Assembly (NCBI RefSeq): GCF_009827635.1
Contig: NZ_WTYW01000002.1
Coordinates: 1 to 64,000, forward strand
Source: Parapontixanthobacter aurantiacus
Lineage (GTDB): Bacteria; Pseudomonadota; Alphaproteobacteria; Sphingomonadales; Sphingomonadaceae
Reading direction: 5' to 3'
Length of the DNA: 64,000 nucleotides
In this document: piece after piece, positions 1-8,370 of the stretch
Layout: every line of letters begins with the position of its first letter
Numbering within the stretch: the first letter of the stretch is position 1
The notes under the pieces: generated by a model
The model's database searches: none
The model's input: the letters and a program-made list of their open reading frames with translations, nothing else
What the model was told of the DNA's origin: nothing
Program-made: the position numbers and the translations under genes

Positions 1-326
1 CGCACAGAACATCGCAGAAGCCAAAGATGTTGGCGAAAATGATCAAGGACCATCACCCGCTCCTGTCGGGTGCGCCAGTCAACTGCCTCAGTGCGTTGTT
101 TTCAAACAGAATTTGGCTGACTTGTAAAAAGCGTTCCTACGATTGACCCCACACAATGTGCGGGCTTTTCCGGCACATTCTGGGGCCGTTCGAGACATCT
201 TGGCCCGAACCCGGGATTCAAATTGAGAGACAATGTTCGGTCATAGCGGGAGATCGAGTAGGATTCGCCTCTACCTTCCACCTGAGAAGGTTAGTTGCAC
301 GTTGCCGTTCGTGATATTCGCTCTTG
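1..326. other. Non-coding left edge
   Basis: Apart from the tRNA-end-like repeat at 64–78 I see no convincing gene. A short open stretch (2–127) has no start inside the window and crosses the candidate att core, so I do not call it. The rest may hold the promoter of the PIN-like gene, but I recognise no -35/-10 pair. Confidence 0.4.
64..78. repeat. Candidate attachment-site core, left copy
   Basis: The 15-mer TGTCGGGTGCGCCAG here recurs exactly at 36161–36175, next to the P4-type integrase. The string reads like a tRNA-Arg 3' end: T-stem remnant, acceptor strand CGGGTGC, discriminator G, then CCA. Here two more bases (CC) extend the tRNA-like match leftwards, but no complete tRNA precedes it, so this would be a fragment left by integration. 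A short hairpin (CACCCG 54–59 with CGGGTG 67–72) overlaps it. The att role is inferred. Confidence 0.45.
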
Positions 327-1412
327 ATGGCCTCCATAGAGCATCACATGGCGCATCCCGATGTCTCGATCGAGGCGCACATTGGGAAATGCTGCCAAGC
401 GCTGAGCGATGACCTTGCCGAGCGCACGCCGGTCTATCTCGACCTTCGATTTTGGGTAATTGCCCGCGAGGTCCGCAGCGGCATCCGCACCGACCCGCGC
501 GAGAGAAAGCTAGTCCATCATCTAGAGCGACTGGCACACCAAGGTCGCATCTTTTGCCCGATCTCAGCGACGTCATTCTTGGAGCTGATGAAAATCGGTG
601 ATGATGCCCGTCGCCAGGCGACTTTGGAGGTCATCGAGGAATTGAGCTTGGGCGTGTCATTGATGCCCGAGCCGGAGCGAACCGAGGATGAGCTTGAGGC
701 TGTCATTCACTGGTCGCTTGCACCGAACGCGACAGCCCTGCCGCGCGTGTGGACGCGCCTCGCCTACACCATGGGCAATTTCCATGTGAGCGACGATCGA
801 TTCCCGCCTGAAACGCAGTTGGCCATCCAAAAGGCGTTCTTCGATCATGTCTGGCAGCAGCCGCTCGCCGCCGTCGCTGGAGGCCTTGATCGCACCGAAT
901 TCGATATGACCCGCGACATGGCCGCGCTGGCCGACAAGCTCAATGAGGGCAATCGTGTCCATCAGGCGGAAATGACATCGTTCGAATCCGTGCTGTCGGA
1001 TGAGTTGCGAGGCGTCGCTGAGGTGGCTGAGCCCATTCTTGGGCAGATTATCGCTCGGCTAGGCAATTTCGGACCTGATGTGGAGCGCTCCGAACAGAAC
1101 AGCCAAATGGCCGTGAATCTCGTGCACGCCATGCTAGGCGGGGAGCATCGGAGCCGACTGCCGACAATCCATGTGCACGCCTGCCTGAATGCCCTCTTTC
1201 GTTGGGATTATCGCAGCAAGGCGATGACCGGAAATGATCTATTCGATTTTGGCCATGCGGCTGCGGCGCTGGGCTATTGCGATGCGTTTTTCACCGAGGC
1301 CGGAGTTACCCGGTCTATTAGACATCAGGGGCTCAGGCTCGATCAGCTCTATAGATGCGTGGTGACGAACGATGTCGATCAAGTGCTAAACTTTCTTCAA
1401 TCGTTGAATTGA
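327..1412 (+). CDS. PIN-like domain protein, function unknown
   Basis: A 362-residue soluble protein without signal peptide. Scattered acidic positions fit a PIN-like nuclease fold: Asp39 in a YLDLRFW strand, a Glu in FLELMK near residue 90, and near the C-terminus the segment DLFDFGHAAAALGYCDAFFTE, where PIN proteins place their last acidic residues. These are only pattern matches; nuclease activity is inferred. An in-frame TTG lies just upstream; I chose the ATG. It is followed after about 40 bp by a membrane-anchored protein in the same direction, so the two may form a unit. Its position at the edge of a defence-rich island makes a defence or RNA-cleaving role plausible but unproven. Confidence 0.6.
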   Translation: MASIEHHMAHPDVSIEAHIGKCCQALSDDLAERTPVYLDLRFWVIAREVRSGIRTDPRERKLVHHLERLAHQGRIFCPISATSFLELMKIGDDARRQATLEVIEELSLGVSLMPEPERTEDELEAVIHWSLAPNATALPRVWTRLAYTMGNFHVSDDRFPPETQLAIQKAFFDHVWQQPLAAVAGGLDRTEFDMTRDMAALADKLNEGNRVHQAEMTSFESVLSDELRGVAEVAEPILGQIIARLGNFGPDVERSEQNSQMAVNLVHAMLGGEHRSRLPTIHVHACLNALFRWDYRSKAMTGNDLFDFGHAAAALGYCDAFFTEAGVTRSIRHQGLRLDQLYRCVVTNDVDQVLNFLQSLN

Positions 1413-1455
1413 GGCTAGAGCTGCAATCAGGCGATCAAATCAGGGGCGAGTGACG

Positions 1456-2121
1456 ATGTGCCTTGTGGAATCTTGGACGAATATTGATTGGGCCGCCACC
1501 GGGACGATGATGCAAGGTGTGGGAACGCTTGGCGGGGCGGTCGCCGTCTATGCTGCCGCAAGGATGGGCTTGTCAGCTTGGAAGCATCAAAAGCTGGCAG
1601 AGCGGAATCGGGATCAAGCCGAGGTCATCCTGCACGCGGCCTACAACGCGAGGCGTGCGCTGGGATACCTTCGATCGCCATGGATGTCTGGAGGGGAGCT
1701 AGCGGCAGCAGAAGAAAAATTGAACAGCAGTGAGCCGAAATGGCGAAACAGCATCGTCGAGGAAAAGCAAAAGCGTCTCATCACCGCTCAAGCCTATTAC
1801 ATGCGGGCCAATCAATTGCTCGACGATCGGACGAAGCTAGAGGATTGCCTGCCGATGGCGCGCGCGCTCTTCGGCGAGGACTTGGAAAACGCGATCGAGA
1901 CGCTGCACCATCAATTCCATATCGTGCGGACATACGCCGACGCCTACGTTGACGATTACAACGGCACCGACCGCGATTTCACGGTCAAGATTCGCCGGGC
2001 ATTGTTTGCCGCCAACAAGCGCACCGCGGGCGAGGAAAACGAGGTGTCGGATGCGATTGACACGTCAATTGCGACCATAGAGGCGATTTGCCTGCCTTAC
2101 CTGCGAATGGAAGCGCTATAG
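1456..2121 (+). CDS. Membrane-anchored helical protein, unknown
   Basis: About 221 residues. One hydrophobic segment lies near residues 18–40 (TMMQGVGTLGGAVAVYAAAR), followed by a long charged, probably coiled-coil region, as in small single-pass proteins of phage and defence islands. I know no function. I chose ATG 1456 because AGGGGCG lies at a good distance upstream; the earlier in-frame GTG at 1450 is too close to it. It follows the PIN-like gene by about 40 bp and converges on the minus-strand defence operon. Confidence 0.55.
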   Translation: MCLVESWTNIDWAATGTMMQGVGTLGGAVAVYAAARMGLSAWKHQKLAERNRDQAEVILHAAYNARRALGYLRSPWMSGGELAAAEEKLNSSEPKWRNSIVEEKQKRLITAQAYYMRANQLLDDRTKLEDCLPMARALFGEDLENAIETLHHQFHIVRTYADAYVDDYNGTDRDFTVKIRRALFAANKRTAGEENEVSDAIDTSIATIEAICLPYLRMEAL

Positions 2122-2182
2122 CCTATCTGGAGAAGGGATCGAGCAAGATTCGAGACCGGATAGAAACCAATGGATAGGAATT

Positions 2183-2431
2183 TCATGGGCGTCCTTGCGG
2201 CTCGATCTGAAACTTACAACCGACCGAACGCTCAACCTTTCCCGCTTTTTCAATGCAGCGTTCGAAGGCTTCACGGTTTGCGCTGAAGATGCGCTGCGCT
2301 GCCGCCAATTCTTCCCACGCTTCCGGGTTCTGTGACCGGATCAACCGTATACCCGCTTCCAAAATGGTCGGTTCGCCAACCGCCTTGCGAGCGATCCTTT
2401 CGGGCCATTGCCAGCTTTCGGGCACAGACAA
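2183..2431 (-). pseudogene. Orphan C-terminal gene fragment fused by deletion
   Basis: An 82-codon open stretch that starts within the end of the ATPase gene in another frame and has no start or RBS of its own (only a TTG). Its sequence, with ILEAGIRLIRSQNPEAWEEL followed by helical residues and an ending in IEPQGRP, looks like the tail of a real protein rather than noise. I read it as the 3' end of a gene once downstream in the operon, joined to the truncated ATPase by a deletion near 2420–2440. The parent family is not recognised. Confidence 0.4.
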
Positions 2432-3107
2432 AGGCCGACATCAGTTTGAGGTGGTCGTAGACGCTGGCGTCATGGACGATAGTGCGAACACCAAGAGCCT
2501 TGCGAGCATCCGTTTTGGTTGCAAATTCGCCGCGCAGCCATCTGATCGCCGCCGATTTCAGCTCTTCATCGCCGGTTTCGTGCCCCTCCCAATACCGGCG
2601 GATCACCTGCGCGAAGTCGAAGCCTCCAGTCAGTTCTTCAAAATGGGCAAGGCGCTGGCGAATGATGTCATCTGTCGATTGTTCTTGCGCCTCGGCATCG
2701 TGCTGGGCCTGGCTGATAAACCGCTCGACAACATTCGACAATGCACCTCCATCTGGCTTGGTACGGGTTGCAAGATTTCGCGCCATCTCCGCGTAGAGGC
2801 CCCGTGCTTGCCCGCCGGTCGCGTGGATGCGGCGATCCGGGGCAAGGTCGGCAAACATGACGACCAGCCCCTTTTCGAGCGCGACAAGCCGGATCAGGTT
2901 CATGAAGAAGGTCTTGCCGGAGCCATACTCGCCGATGATGAAACGAATGGCTGAACCGCCATCGGCGATCCGGTCCATGTCCTTGACGAGTTCCTCGATC
3001 TCACGAGCTCGTCCAACCTGGATGTGCCGAAGCCCCAATTTGGGAACAACACCGGCGCGTAGCGCCTGAGCGATGGCGTCGCGTTCGCGCGGTTTCAGTC
3101 TCGACAT
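2271..3107 (-). pseudogene. Truncated BrxD/DUF2791-like P-loop ATPase
   Basis: The 278-residue product begins like the DUF2791/BrxD ATP-binding proteins of BREX and related defence loci: a Walker A GEYGSGKT at residues 59–66, then FFMNLIRLVALEKGLVVMFADL. Family members are usually above 400 residues. Here recognisable sequence stops after YDHLKLMSAFV (about residue 228), and the tail, rich in basic and serine residues, looks like out-of-frame coding. The expected Walker B region is gone, so the ATPase is probably dead. It starts 3 bp after the TerB-like gene, so they were one operon. The family assignment rests on pattern memory; a search would settle it. Confidence 0.6.
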
Positions 3108-3110
3108 GAA

Positions 3111-5636
3111 TTAATCCCCCTTCGCCATCTCGGCTCGCAACGTATCGGCTATGTCCGGCGATACGTCATATCCGTCATATTCATCGAGCAAGGCCTCATC
3201 GAATTTCTCGAAAGCCCACTCGTTGACTACCTCAAGCGCGCCAGAGGGCATGAGCCCTTGCTTACTGGCGATCTCGTCAAACTCTTCGTCAGTCCAGTGA
3301 TCGCGCTGGATTATCTGCTCTACAAGCATCGCGTGCTTGGGATCGAGGCCAGCCATTAACGATGGAAGAGCATGTGTTGCGGCGGCCTCGTCGCTCACGT
3401 CTTCGTCGGCCGAGAAAATCTCGCCCAGTACGCTTGAAACGCGCTCGGTGTCATTTCGAATAGCGGCAATACGCGCTGCATCGAGCGAACCGGCTTTGGC
3501 TTTCGGCTCGTCCGGTATTTGTTCGCCTGGTGCTTCAGCTTCGGCGGCTTTGACGCGAACAGGGCCGTCTGGCACGTCGCCAGCATGGAGGTCGGCGTAA
3601 ACGAGGCCAGCATCGATCCCCAAAGCCTTGTAGATCTTCTCGATGCAAGCCACTTCTTCAGACTGAATCACGCTGTCAGCGTGGGCAATCGCGACAACTG
3701 CCGCGCGCAGGGCTAGATGATGCTCAGCGTCCGCATCTTTCAGCTTGCTGCGCAGCCATGACATGTCTGGCGGAACATCGAGATACCATTCGAGGTTGGC
3801 GTGAAGCCGCTTTCTTTCAAGCTCAGTCAGGCCGCTAACAGCATCGATCTTTTCACGGAGTGCCCTGCGTTCGGCTTCCACAATTTTGCTATCGGCATGT
3901 GCGACGAAGGTCGCCAGCGCTAGTTCGAACAATTCGGTTCGATAGGCCGGGGATACGTCTTCAAGCTGTTCGACCGGCTCGCCGAGTTCGAAGATCACAA
4001 CGGGTTCGTCGATCTTCGGTCCGCGCAGCGAGAATCTTGGGTCTGGAGCCATACCGAATCCGATACGGGCGAGTGCATCTGCTGCGCCGGTGAGGTTCCG
4101 CTTGCCAAGCTTCTCCGGCGTTTCTCCTTCTAGGCGCGAGATCACATCAAGTGCTGGGACCAACCCGCCTGCGGCTACTTGTTCGCGCGCCCAGTCTTTG
4201 AGTTTTTCCAACTCGTCTGATGGGAACAGACTCCAAAGCTCAGCGGGTAGCAGCGCCTGTGCTTCAATGGTCCCCCGACCATCTGGATTTCGTCCAAGAT
4301 ATCGGCTGAACTTGTCGAGTTCATCCATAGCCTCATCTGCGATCTTCTGCGCCTTCTGCATTGGCGACCGCAAATCAGACACGTTGGGGATTTGAGCTTC
4401 TCGGCCGCCTTTCGCGCTAAGATTAACCGAGCAGTTGAATTCGCTGGAGGCGGCGCGATACGTCATAGCCAGCATTTTCCGAGGCGCTCGCACTTTCAAG
4501 CCATCGGGATGCAGCGCTCCGAACTTAAGCTTGAAGAGTGCTCGGAACTCTTCGTCACAACGCTCGGCAGGCGTGCGGAGGCGGCGTTCTGGATAACACA
4601 GCAACCACAGGAGGACCCAATCTGAGTCCAAGGCTTCGCCTTCGGAAATCATGCCTCCGAGGGCGAGCTTCAACAATAGGGGCAAATCCCAGCTGCGATT
4701 CTCCAAAATCGCCTGCTTTAGGGTGGGGTCGTCTGTTGAAAAGCCACCCAGTGCCGCCGCGCGGGCGATATTGAGGAATTCACCGAGATACCTTTGTGCG
4801 GAATGGTTGTGAGAAAAGAGGATCTTGAGGCGCTCAACCTCCGCTACGATTTCCTGCTTCTCATCCTCAGATGGCTGTTCGACCAGATACCGCCGCTCCA
4901 AGCCATAAAAGAACAGGAACATGTAGCCGGGGTCGATCGTCCCGTCTTGTCGCCCATCCGCAAGCCAATTTAGATAGGTGGCTCGGCAAACAGCCGGGAT
5001 GTTCGAATAGCCCGGCCAATATGACATGTTAACGCCATTCCTGTCCGATCCAACCTGCGCGACGGACAACGATGGATCGATGTAGGCTCGACAGCTCTCG
5101 CCATAATGGGTTGAGCCGATGCGAGGCGGTTTGCCGACATAGACCATCCCATCGATCGTGCGACCTGCAATGGTGACGGATTGCCCTTTGCGCACCCAAC
5201 CTTGGTGATGGCCTTGCGATCTCTCCGATGAACCTTGCTTTGGCCTCTTTGCTTCAGGCGAAAGCTTCTCTTCTTGGTCCGACCGACGCTGTAGTTCTGC
5301 AGATCGGGGCACTGCTTCCGCTGCAATTTGTGCCACGTTTCCGAGGTGGGGATCAAACTGAGCTAGCTGATCCGGTCTCGAATTCGTAGACGCTCTAACT
5401 TCGCGCGAAAATGGGGGAGATTGCAGCTTTTCAGGGGCGGTCGTCTCAGCAACTCGCGCGCTTCGACGCTTTTCGTACCACCAGACAAAAGCAATCGGCG
5501 CGAGGAGTGCGAACAATGCTTCAAGCGCATCGGGTAGACTGTCCAATGCAATTGCCGCGATTATTACGCAAACAAAGAAAGAGGCGACGTAAAGCCCGAT
5601 AATGCGGATGATTTTCCAGACAATCGACATGCGCAC
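3111..5636 (-). CDS. TerB_N/TerB_C membrane protein of defence type
   Basis: An 841-residue protein. Two hydrophobic segments at residues 8–30 and 36–54 anchor it in the membrane, followed by a polar linker. From about residue 155 comes a TerB_N-like domain (MSYWPGYSNIPAVCRATYLNWL, then GYMFLFFYGLERR). Around residues 590–700 two TerB-like helical repeats carry acidic AHADSKIVEAE and AHADSVIQSEE motifs. The last 100 residues match the TerB_C pattern (MLVEQIIQRDHWTDEEFDEIA). Such proteins often neighbour BrxD-like ATPases and helicases in candidate phage-defence loci. Here it sits between AbiEii (56 bp upstream) and the broken ATPase (3 bp downstream). Metal sensing and a defence role are inferred from family and context. 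Confidence 0.72.
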   Translation of the reverse strand: MRMSIVWKIIRIIGLYVASFFVCVIIAAIALDSLPDALEALFALLAPIAFVWWYEKRRSARVAETTAPEKLQSPPFSREVRASTNSRPDQLAQFDPHLGNVAQIAAEAVPRSAELQRRSDQEEKLSPEAKRPKQGSSERSQGHHQGWVRKGQSVTIAGRTIDGMVYVGKPPRIGSTHYGESCRAYIDPSLSVAQVGSDRNGVNMSYWPGYSNIPAVCRATYLNWLADGRQDGTIDPGYMFLFFYGLERRYLVEQPSEDEKQEIVAEVERLKILFSHNHSAQRYLGEFLNIARAAALGGFSTDDPTLKQAILENRSWDLPLLLKLALGGMISEGEALDSDWVLLWLLCYPERRLRTPAERCDEEFRALFKLKFGALHPDGLKVRAPRKMLAMTYRAASSEFNCSVNLSAKGGREAQIPNVSDLRSPMQKAQKIADEAMDELDKFSRYLGRNPDGRGTIEAQALLPAELWSLFPSDELEKLKDWAREQVAAGGLVPALDVISRLEGETPEKLGKRNLTGAADALARIGFGMAPDPRFSLRGPKIDEPVVIFELGEPVEQLEDVSPAYRTELFELALATFVAHADSKIVEAERRALREKIDAVSGLTELERKRLHANLEWYLDVPPDMSWLRSKLKDADAEHHLALRAAVVAIAHADSVIQSEEVACIEKIYKALGIDAGLVYADLHAGDVPDGPVRVKAAEAEAPGEQIPDEPKAKAGSLDAARIAAIRNDTERVSSVLGEIFSADEDVSDEAAATHALPSLMAGLDPKHAMLVEQIIQRDHWTDEEFDEIASKQGLMPSGALEVVNEWAFEKFDEALLDEYDGYDVSPDIADTLRAEMAKGD

Positions 5637-5692
5637 TGCCTGCCATTTTGCGGATGAGAGGTCACGCTGATTTTCGCCAAGCGCATATTCGG

Positions 5693-6610
5693 TCAGCCGA
5701 GAAGTACTTTCTCCAGAACCTCGATCAGCTCTTTCCGCTTCTCAGACAGCATCTTTTCCAGATTCCGCTGCTTCCACAAGACTGCTGGCAAGTGCCTTGC
5801 TTCCGGTATGCCGAGAAGTTCCCAATTCGGGTCACCGCGCTTGAAGCCGATCAGGAACTGGTGGTGCGCGTCTGGCATCTCGCCAACCATTGTGGCGACG
5901 AGTGCCTCGCGGGTAGCCTCTAGATCGGCAAGCTCGACATTCTCTTGCGTCATGCCGACAAATCCGCGCTCAAATTCCTCCGCCAGCGGTTTGTGGGTCG
6001 GAGCGAGCACCTCGGCCATCGGGCGATTGTGGCTGATGAGGTAGACGAGGAATGCGCGCCGCAGTTCGTCACTTATTTCTTCGTTCGCCAGCAGGTCTCG
6101 CACGTCGAACAGGTCACGCGGGTGCTGGCGGTCCAGCGCCGCCACGATCTTTCCCGCATAAAGGTCGGGGAAGGAAACAACCTGCATTTCGGCGAAACCG
6201 AACGTGTCTTCGACTGCGGGAACGACGCTCATGACCACGGGGTCGTAGACGGTGCCACGCAAGACAGGCGTGACTTCGATCTTGATCTGCACACCTTCAG
6301 AGCGGACGATGAGCTTGGTGATGATGTTATCGCCTGCTGAACGTGATGGAGCGACCGCCGCGCCCGGTATCCCGCCTTCGATCCGCTCCTTGATCCGCAC
6401 CATCGCCGCGTCGATAGCGGCGAGTGATGAAGCGCGATCCTCGACCGGCAAGTAGGTCAGGTCGATGTCAACCGAGAGGCGCGGCAAGTCGCGCACGAAG
6501 AGGTTGATCGCCGTGCCGCCCTTGAGCGCGAAACACTGCTCTTGCGCCACGAACGGTATGGTGCGGATCAGGAGGGCAACCTGCTGCCGATAAGCGTCCT
6601 GGAAGGCCAT
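5693..6610 (-). CDS. abiEii: AbiEii-type nucleotidyltransferase toxin
   Basis: A 305-residue AbiEii/AbiGii-family protein. The family fold shows early: GGTAINLF at residues 31–38, then SVDIDLTY with the catalytic Asp pair at 48 and 50, and later a Lys-bearing IKIEVTPVLRG strand and the AGKIVAALDRQHPRDLFDVRDL helix typical of the family. AbiEii toxins are GTP-binding nucleotidyltransferases that stop growth in phage abortive infection or type IV toxin–antitoxin systems. Its start lies 3 bp after the stop of the AbiEi-like antitoxin gene, the canonical antitoxin-first order. All motifs expected for activity seem intact. Confidence 0.88.
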   Translation of the reverse strand: MAFQDAYRQQVALLIRTIPFVAQEQCFALKGGTAINLFVRDLPRLSVDIDLTYLPVEDRASSLAAIDAAMVRIKERIEGGIPGAAVAPSRSAGDNIITKLIVRSEGVQIKIEVTPVLRGTVYDPVVMSVVPAVEDTFGFAEMQVVSFPDLYAGKIVAALDRQHPRDLFDVRDLLANEEISDELRRAFLVYLISHNRPMAEVLAPTHKPLAEEFERGFVGMTQENVELADLEATREALVATMVGEMPDAHHQFLIGFKRGDPNWELLGIPEARHLPAVLWKQRNLEKMLSEKRKELIEVLEKVLLG

Positions 6611-6613
6611 TTC

Positions 6614-7402
6614 CTATTGCCCTCCAAGATCGGCGGGCACCGTGATGTCGTATTGCGGATCGAGCTTACCCCCCTTCACCAGAACCCGTTTTCCGGAACC
6701 TAAATCGATCTTGGCCAAGTCGAGTTTCGATCGCCAAGCATGGCGGTGCCGGTCGGCAAAGAACAGGAACAGCCGCTTCACCTTGACGCTGGAGCAGGCT
6801 TCGAGAAGAGTTTGCAGGCGACGAGGGCTGAGATCGCTCAAGCCTTCCATTAAGGCATCGACCTGATGAAAGCTCTCATGCCTGGGCAGTTCGTCGAGCA
6901 ATTCGAGAACGGCGCGCTCCTTGCTCGAATAGCGAACAGGCAATTGCACGCCAGCGGCACTATACATGGTAGGGCTTGGCAATGGCGGCGTGTCGGCATC
7001 TGTCGGAAACAGGCGCAAGCTGTTGTGCCATGCGAATGTCACTTCGAGCGGCAAATCACCCAGCCAGGTTGGCGGTCGTGTCGGTCCGTATAGGTGAACT
7101 GTCTGGACGTTTGCTGAAAGGTAGTGGGCATAGCCTTGCTGTTCGAGCGCGGTGCGACCGCCAACGGTCAGTGGAAGGTCAAGCATGGTCTGGAGCGAGA
7201 TTACGACCTGCTGCCAGGTCATAGGCCCGCGTGAACGGCGATAGACCCGTCGCGCTGGGCTATCCAGCCAGCCGGAACTTACATACTGGCTACGCAGCGC
7301 GGACGAATAGCCATTGGCCTCCAGCCAGGCGGCATCGACCAGAAGTCCTTCCGGGAGCTCCTGCTGGAGTTGGTTTAGCTTGCTGTCCAAACGCGTAGCC
7401 AT
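6614..7402 (-). CDS. abiEi: AbiEi-type antitoxin / autorepressor
   Basis: A 262-residue protein with an N-terminal winged-helix region (residues 15–60, GLLVDAAWLEANGYSSALRSQYVSSGWLDS…VYRR), then the AbiEi C-terminal domain (TVGGRTALEQQGYAHYL). Known AbiEi proteins bind inverted repeats at their own promoter and neutralise AbiEii without direct binding. It is the first gene of the four-gene minus-strand unit that continues through AbiEii, the TerB protein and the ATPase remnant. The promoter must lie in the 410-bp divergent region up to 7812. Family assignment is firm; autoregulation is known for the family but not shown here. Confidence 0.85.
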   Translation of the reverse strand: MATRLDSKLNQLQQELPEGLLVDAAWLEANGYSSALRSQYVSSGWLDSPARRVYRRSRGPMTWQQVVISLQTMLDLPLTVGGRTALEQQGYAHYLSANVQTVHLYGPTRPPTWLGDLPLEVTFAWHNSLRLFPTDADTPPLPSPTMYSAAGVQLPVRYSSKERAVLELLDELPRHESFHQVDALMEGLSDLSPRRLQTLLEACSSVKVKRLFLFFADRHRHAWRSKLDLAKIDLGSGKRVLVKGGKLDPQYDITVPADLGGQ

Positions 7403-7812
7403 GCTTAGTGTTTTGCCACTTGTGTAAACTCGTGTCCAGTTTGAAATAACCTCAAAAGACTAAGCTTAACTTAGCGTTCTGGCAAAGAATCAAACCGCCT
7501 AACCAAGCCGACTGCGCGAAAGAAGACATGATTCGTGCGCGAAATCCGGCAACGCTGGCGCGGAAATCCGTCGCTGCCGTCGCAAATTCGCGCGTGCCAG
7601 CCGTAAATTCGCGTCGAACGAAAAAAATCTCAAAACCAAGGGCAACGGAGCGGTTTGTCCGTAAAGGTCTCGAACCGTCCATAGTCGGTTCAAATCGTGC
7701 AAATCGTTGAAGAATTGCCCGAATTCCAACTGAACCGGGCGCTTGCGCCTTTCAGAAAAAGTTCTCATTATGTTCCGGAGAGGGGCTGCCGATACCAAAG
7801 AGAGAATGCCCC
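7403..7812. promoter_or_regulatory. Divergent control region between AbiEi and AlpA genes
   Basis: A 410-bp gene-free stretch between two divergent starts. It is AT-rich next to the AbiEi gene, where the toxin–antitoxin promoter should lie, and contains a block of phased repeats at 7535–7617 (listed separately). AlpA is preceded by a plausible RBS. I see no tRNA; a GGTTCAAATC string near 7686 lacks the paired stem. Confidence 0.5.
7535..7617. repeat. Four helically phased iteron-like repeats
   Basis: The core AAATyCG recurs four times, starting near 7542, 7564, 7584 and 7605, each within a unit like GCGnAAATyCG. Spacing is about 20–22 bp, roughly two helical turns, so all copies face the same side of the DNA. 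A weaker fifth copy (GCGCGAAAG) lies near 7516. This looks like a binding array for a small HTH protein such as the adjacent AlpA or excisionase homologue, or for AbiEi. It could also be an iteron-type origin, although no Rep gene is visible. Confidence 0.5.
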
Positions 7813-8019
7813 ATGTCGAATACCGAACGCATCATCCGCCTCAAGACCGTGCTCGACCGCACCGGCCTTTCCCGCTCCACCATTTATCGTAAGATCGCAG
7901 AGGGCACGTTTCCGTCGCAGGTCAAGATCAGCATCCACGGCGCGGGCTGGCACGAGTCTGCCATCAATCGCTGGATTGCCGATCCCGCTCACTATCGTGA
8001 AGAGGAACCAGCAGAATGA
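7813..8019 (+). CDS. AlpA-family phage/island regulator
   Basis: A 68-residue protein matching the AlpA pattern: LKTVLDRTGLSRSTIYRKIAEGTFPSQVK with a MerR/excisionase-like helix-turn-helix at residues 12–33, then the conserved GWHESAINRWIA at 39–51. AlpA activates integrase or excisionase genes of prophages and genomic islands. The stop overlaps the start of the next HTH gene by 4 bp, so the two are translationally coupled. Its natural partner here is probably the P4-type integrase at 34854–35996, now separated from it by the IS and catabolic cargo. Confidence 0.82.
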   Translation: MSNTERIIRLKTVLDRTGLSRSTIYRKIAEGTFPSQVKISIHGAGWHESAINRWIADPAHYREEEPAE

Positions 8020-8210
8020 GCGGCCATCAAACCGTCGAGCCGATCTGCGTCCGGATCAATGACGCTGCCCTTATGATCGGCGTAGGGCGCACGAAGCTCT
8101 ATGAGCTGATTGCGACGGGCGAACTCGAAACCGTGAAGATCGGCAAGGCAACGCGCGTCATTACCTCCAGTTTGCATGACCTGGTCAAAAGGCAGCGCGC
8201 TTCGAACTGA
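8016..8210 (+). CDS. Small excisionase-like DNA-binding protein
   Basis: A 64-residue protein with one excisionase/MerR-like winged HTH: INDAALMIGVGRTKLYELIATGELETVKIGKATRVITSSLHDLV. It overlaps the upstream AlpA gene by 4 bp (ATGA). Such pairs usually control excision of integrative elements or act as recombination directionality factors. Which of the two helps the integrase cannot be told from sequence. Confidence 0.7.
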   Translation: MSGHQTVEPICVRINDAALMIGVGRTKLYELIATGELETVKIGKATRVITSSLHDLVKRQRASN

Positions 8211-8370
8211 GCCGCCTGAGCAAGAACGTGGCTCTAAAACTTTCCTCCGGTTTGGATCGCAGCATCCCTCACCTGTGCAGCATAGCGCACAAGGGATGAT
8301 CCGAGCGTCAAACCTTGTATGGAAACATGGGACATCTCCGGTCTGCCAATCACCGAAGTTAACGCCTTTG

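Noticed and set aside
2-127. Open frame at the left edge, possible C-terminal gene fragment
   Set aside because: No start in the window, no recognisable family, and it crosses the candidate att core.
7676-7712. GGTTCAAATC string near the AlpA gene, possible tRNA end
   Set aside because: Stem bases do not pair and no anticodon arm is visible.
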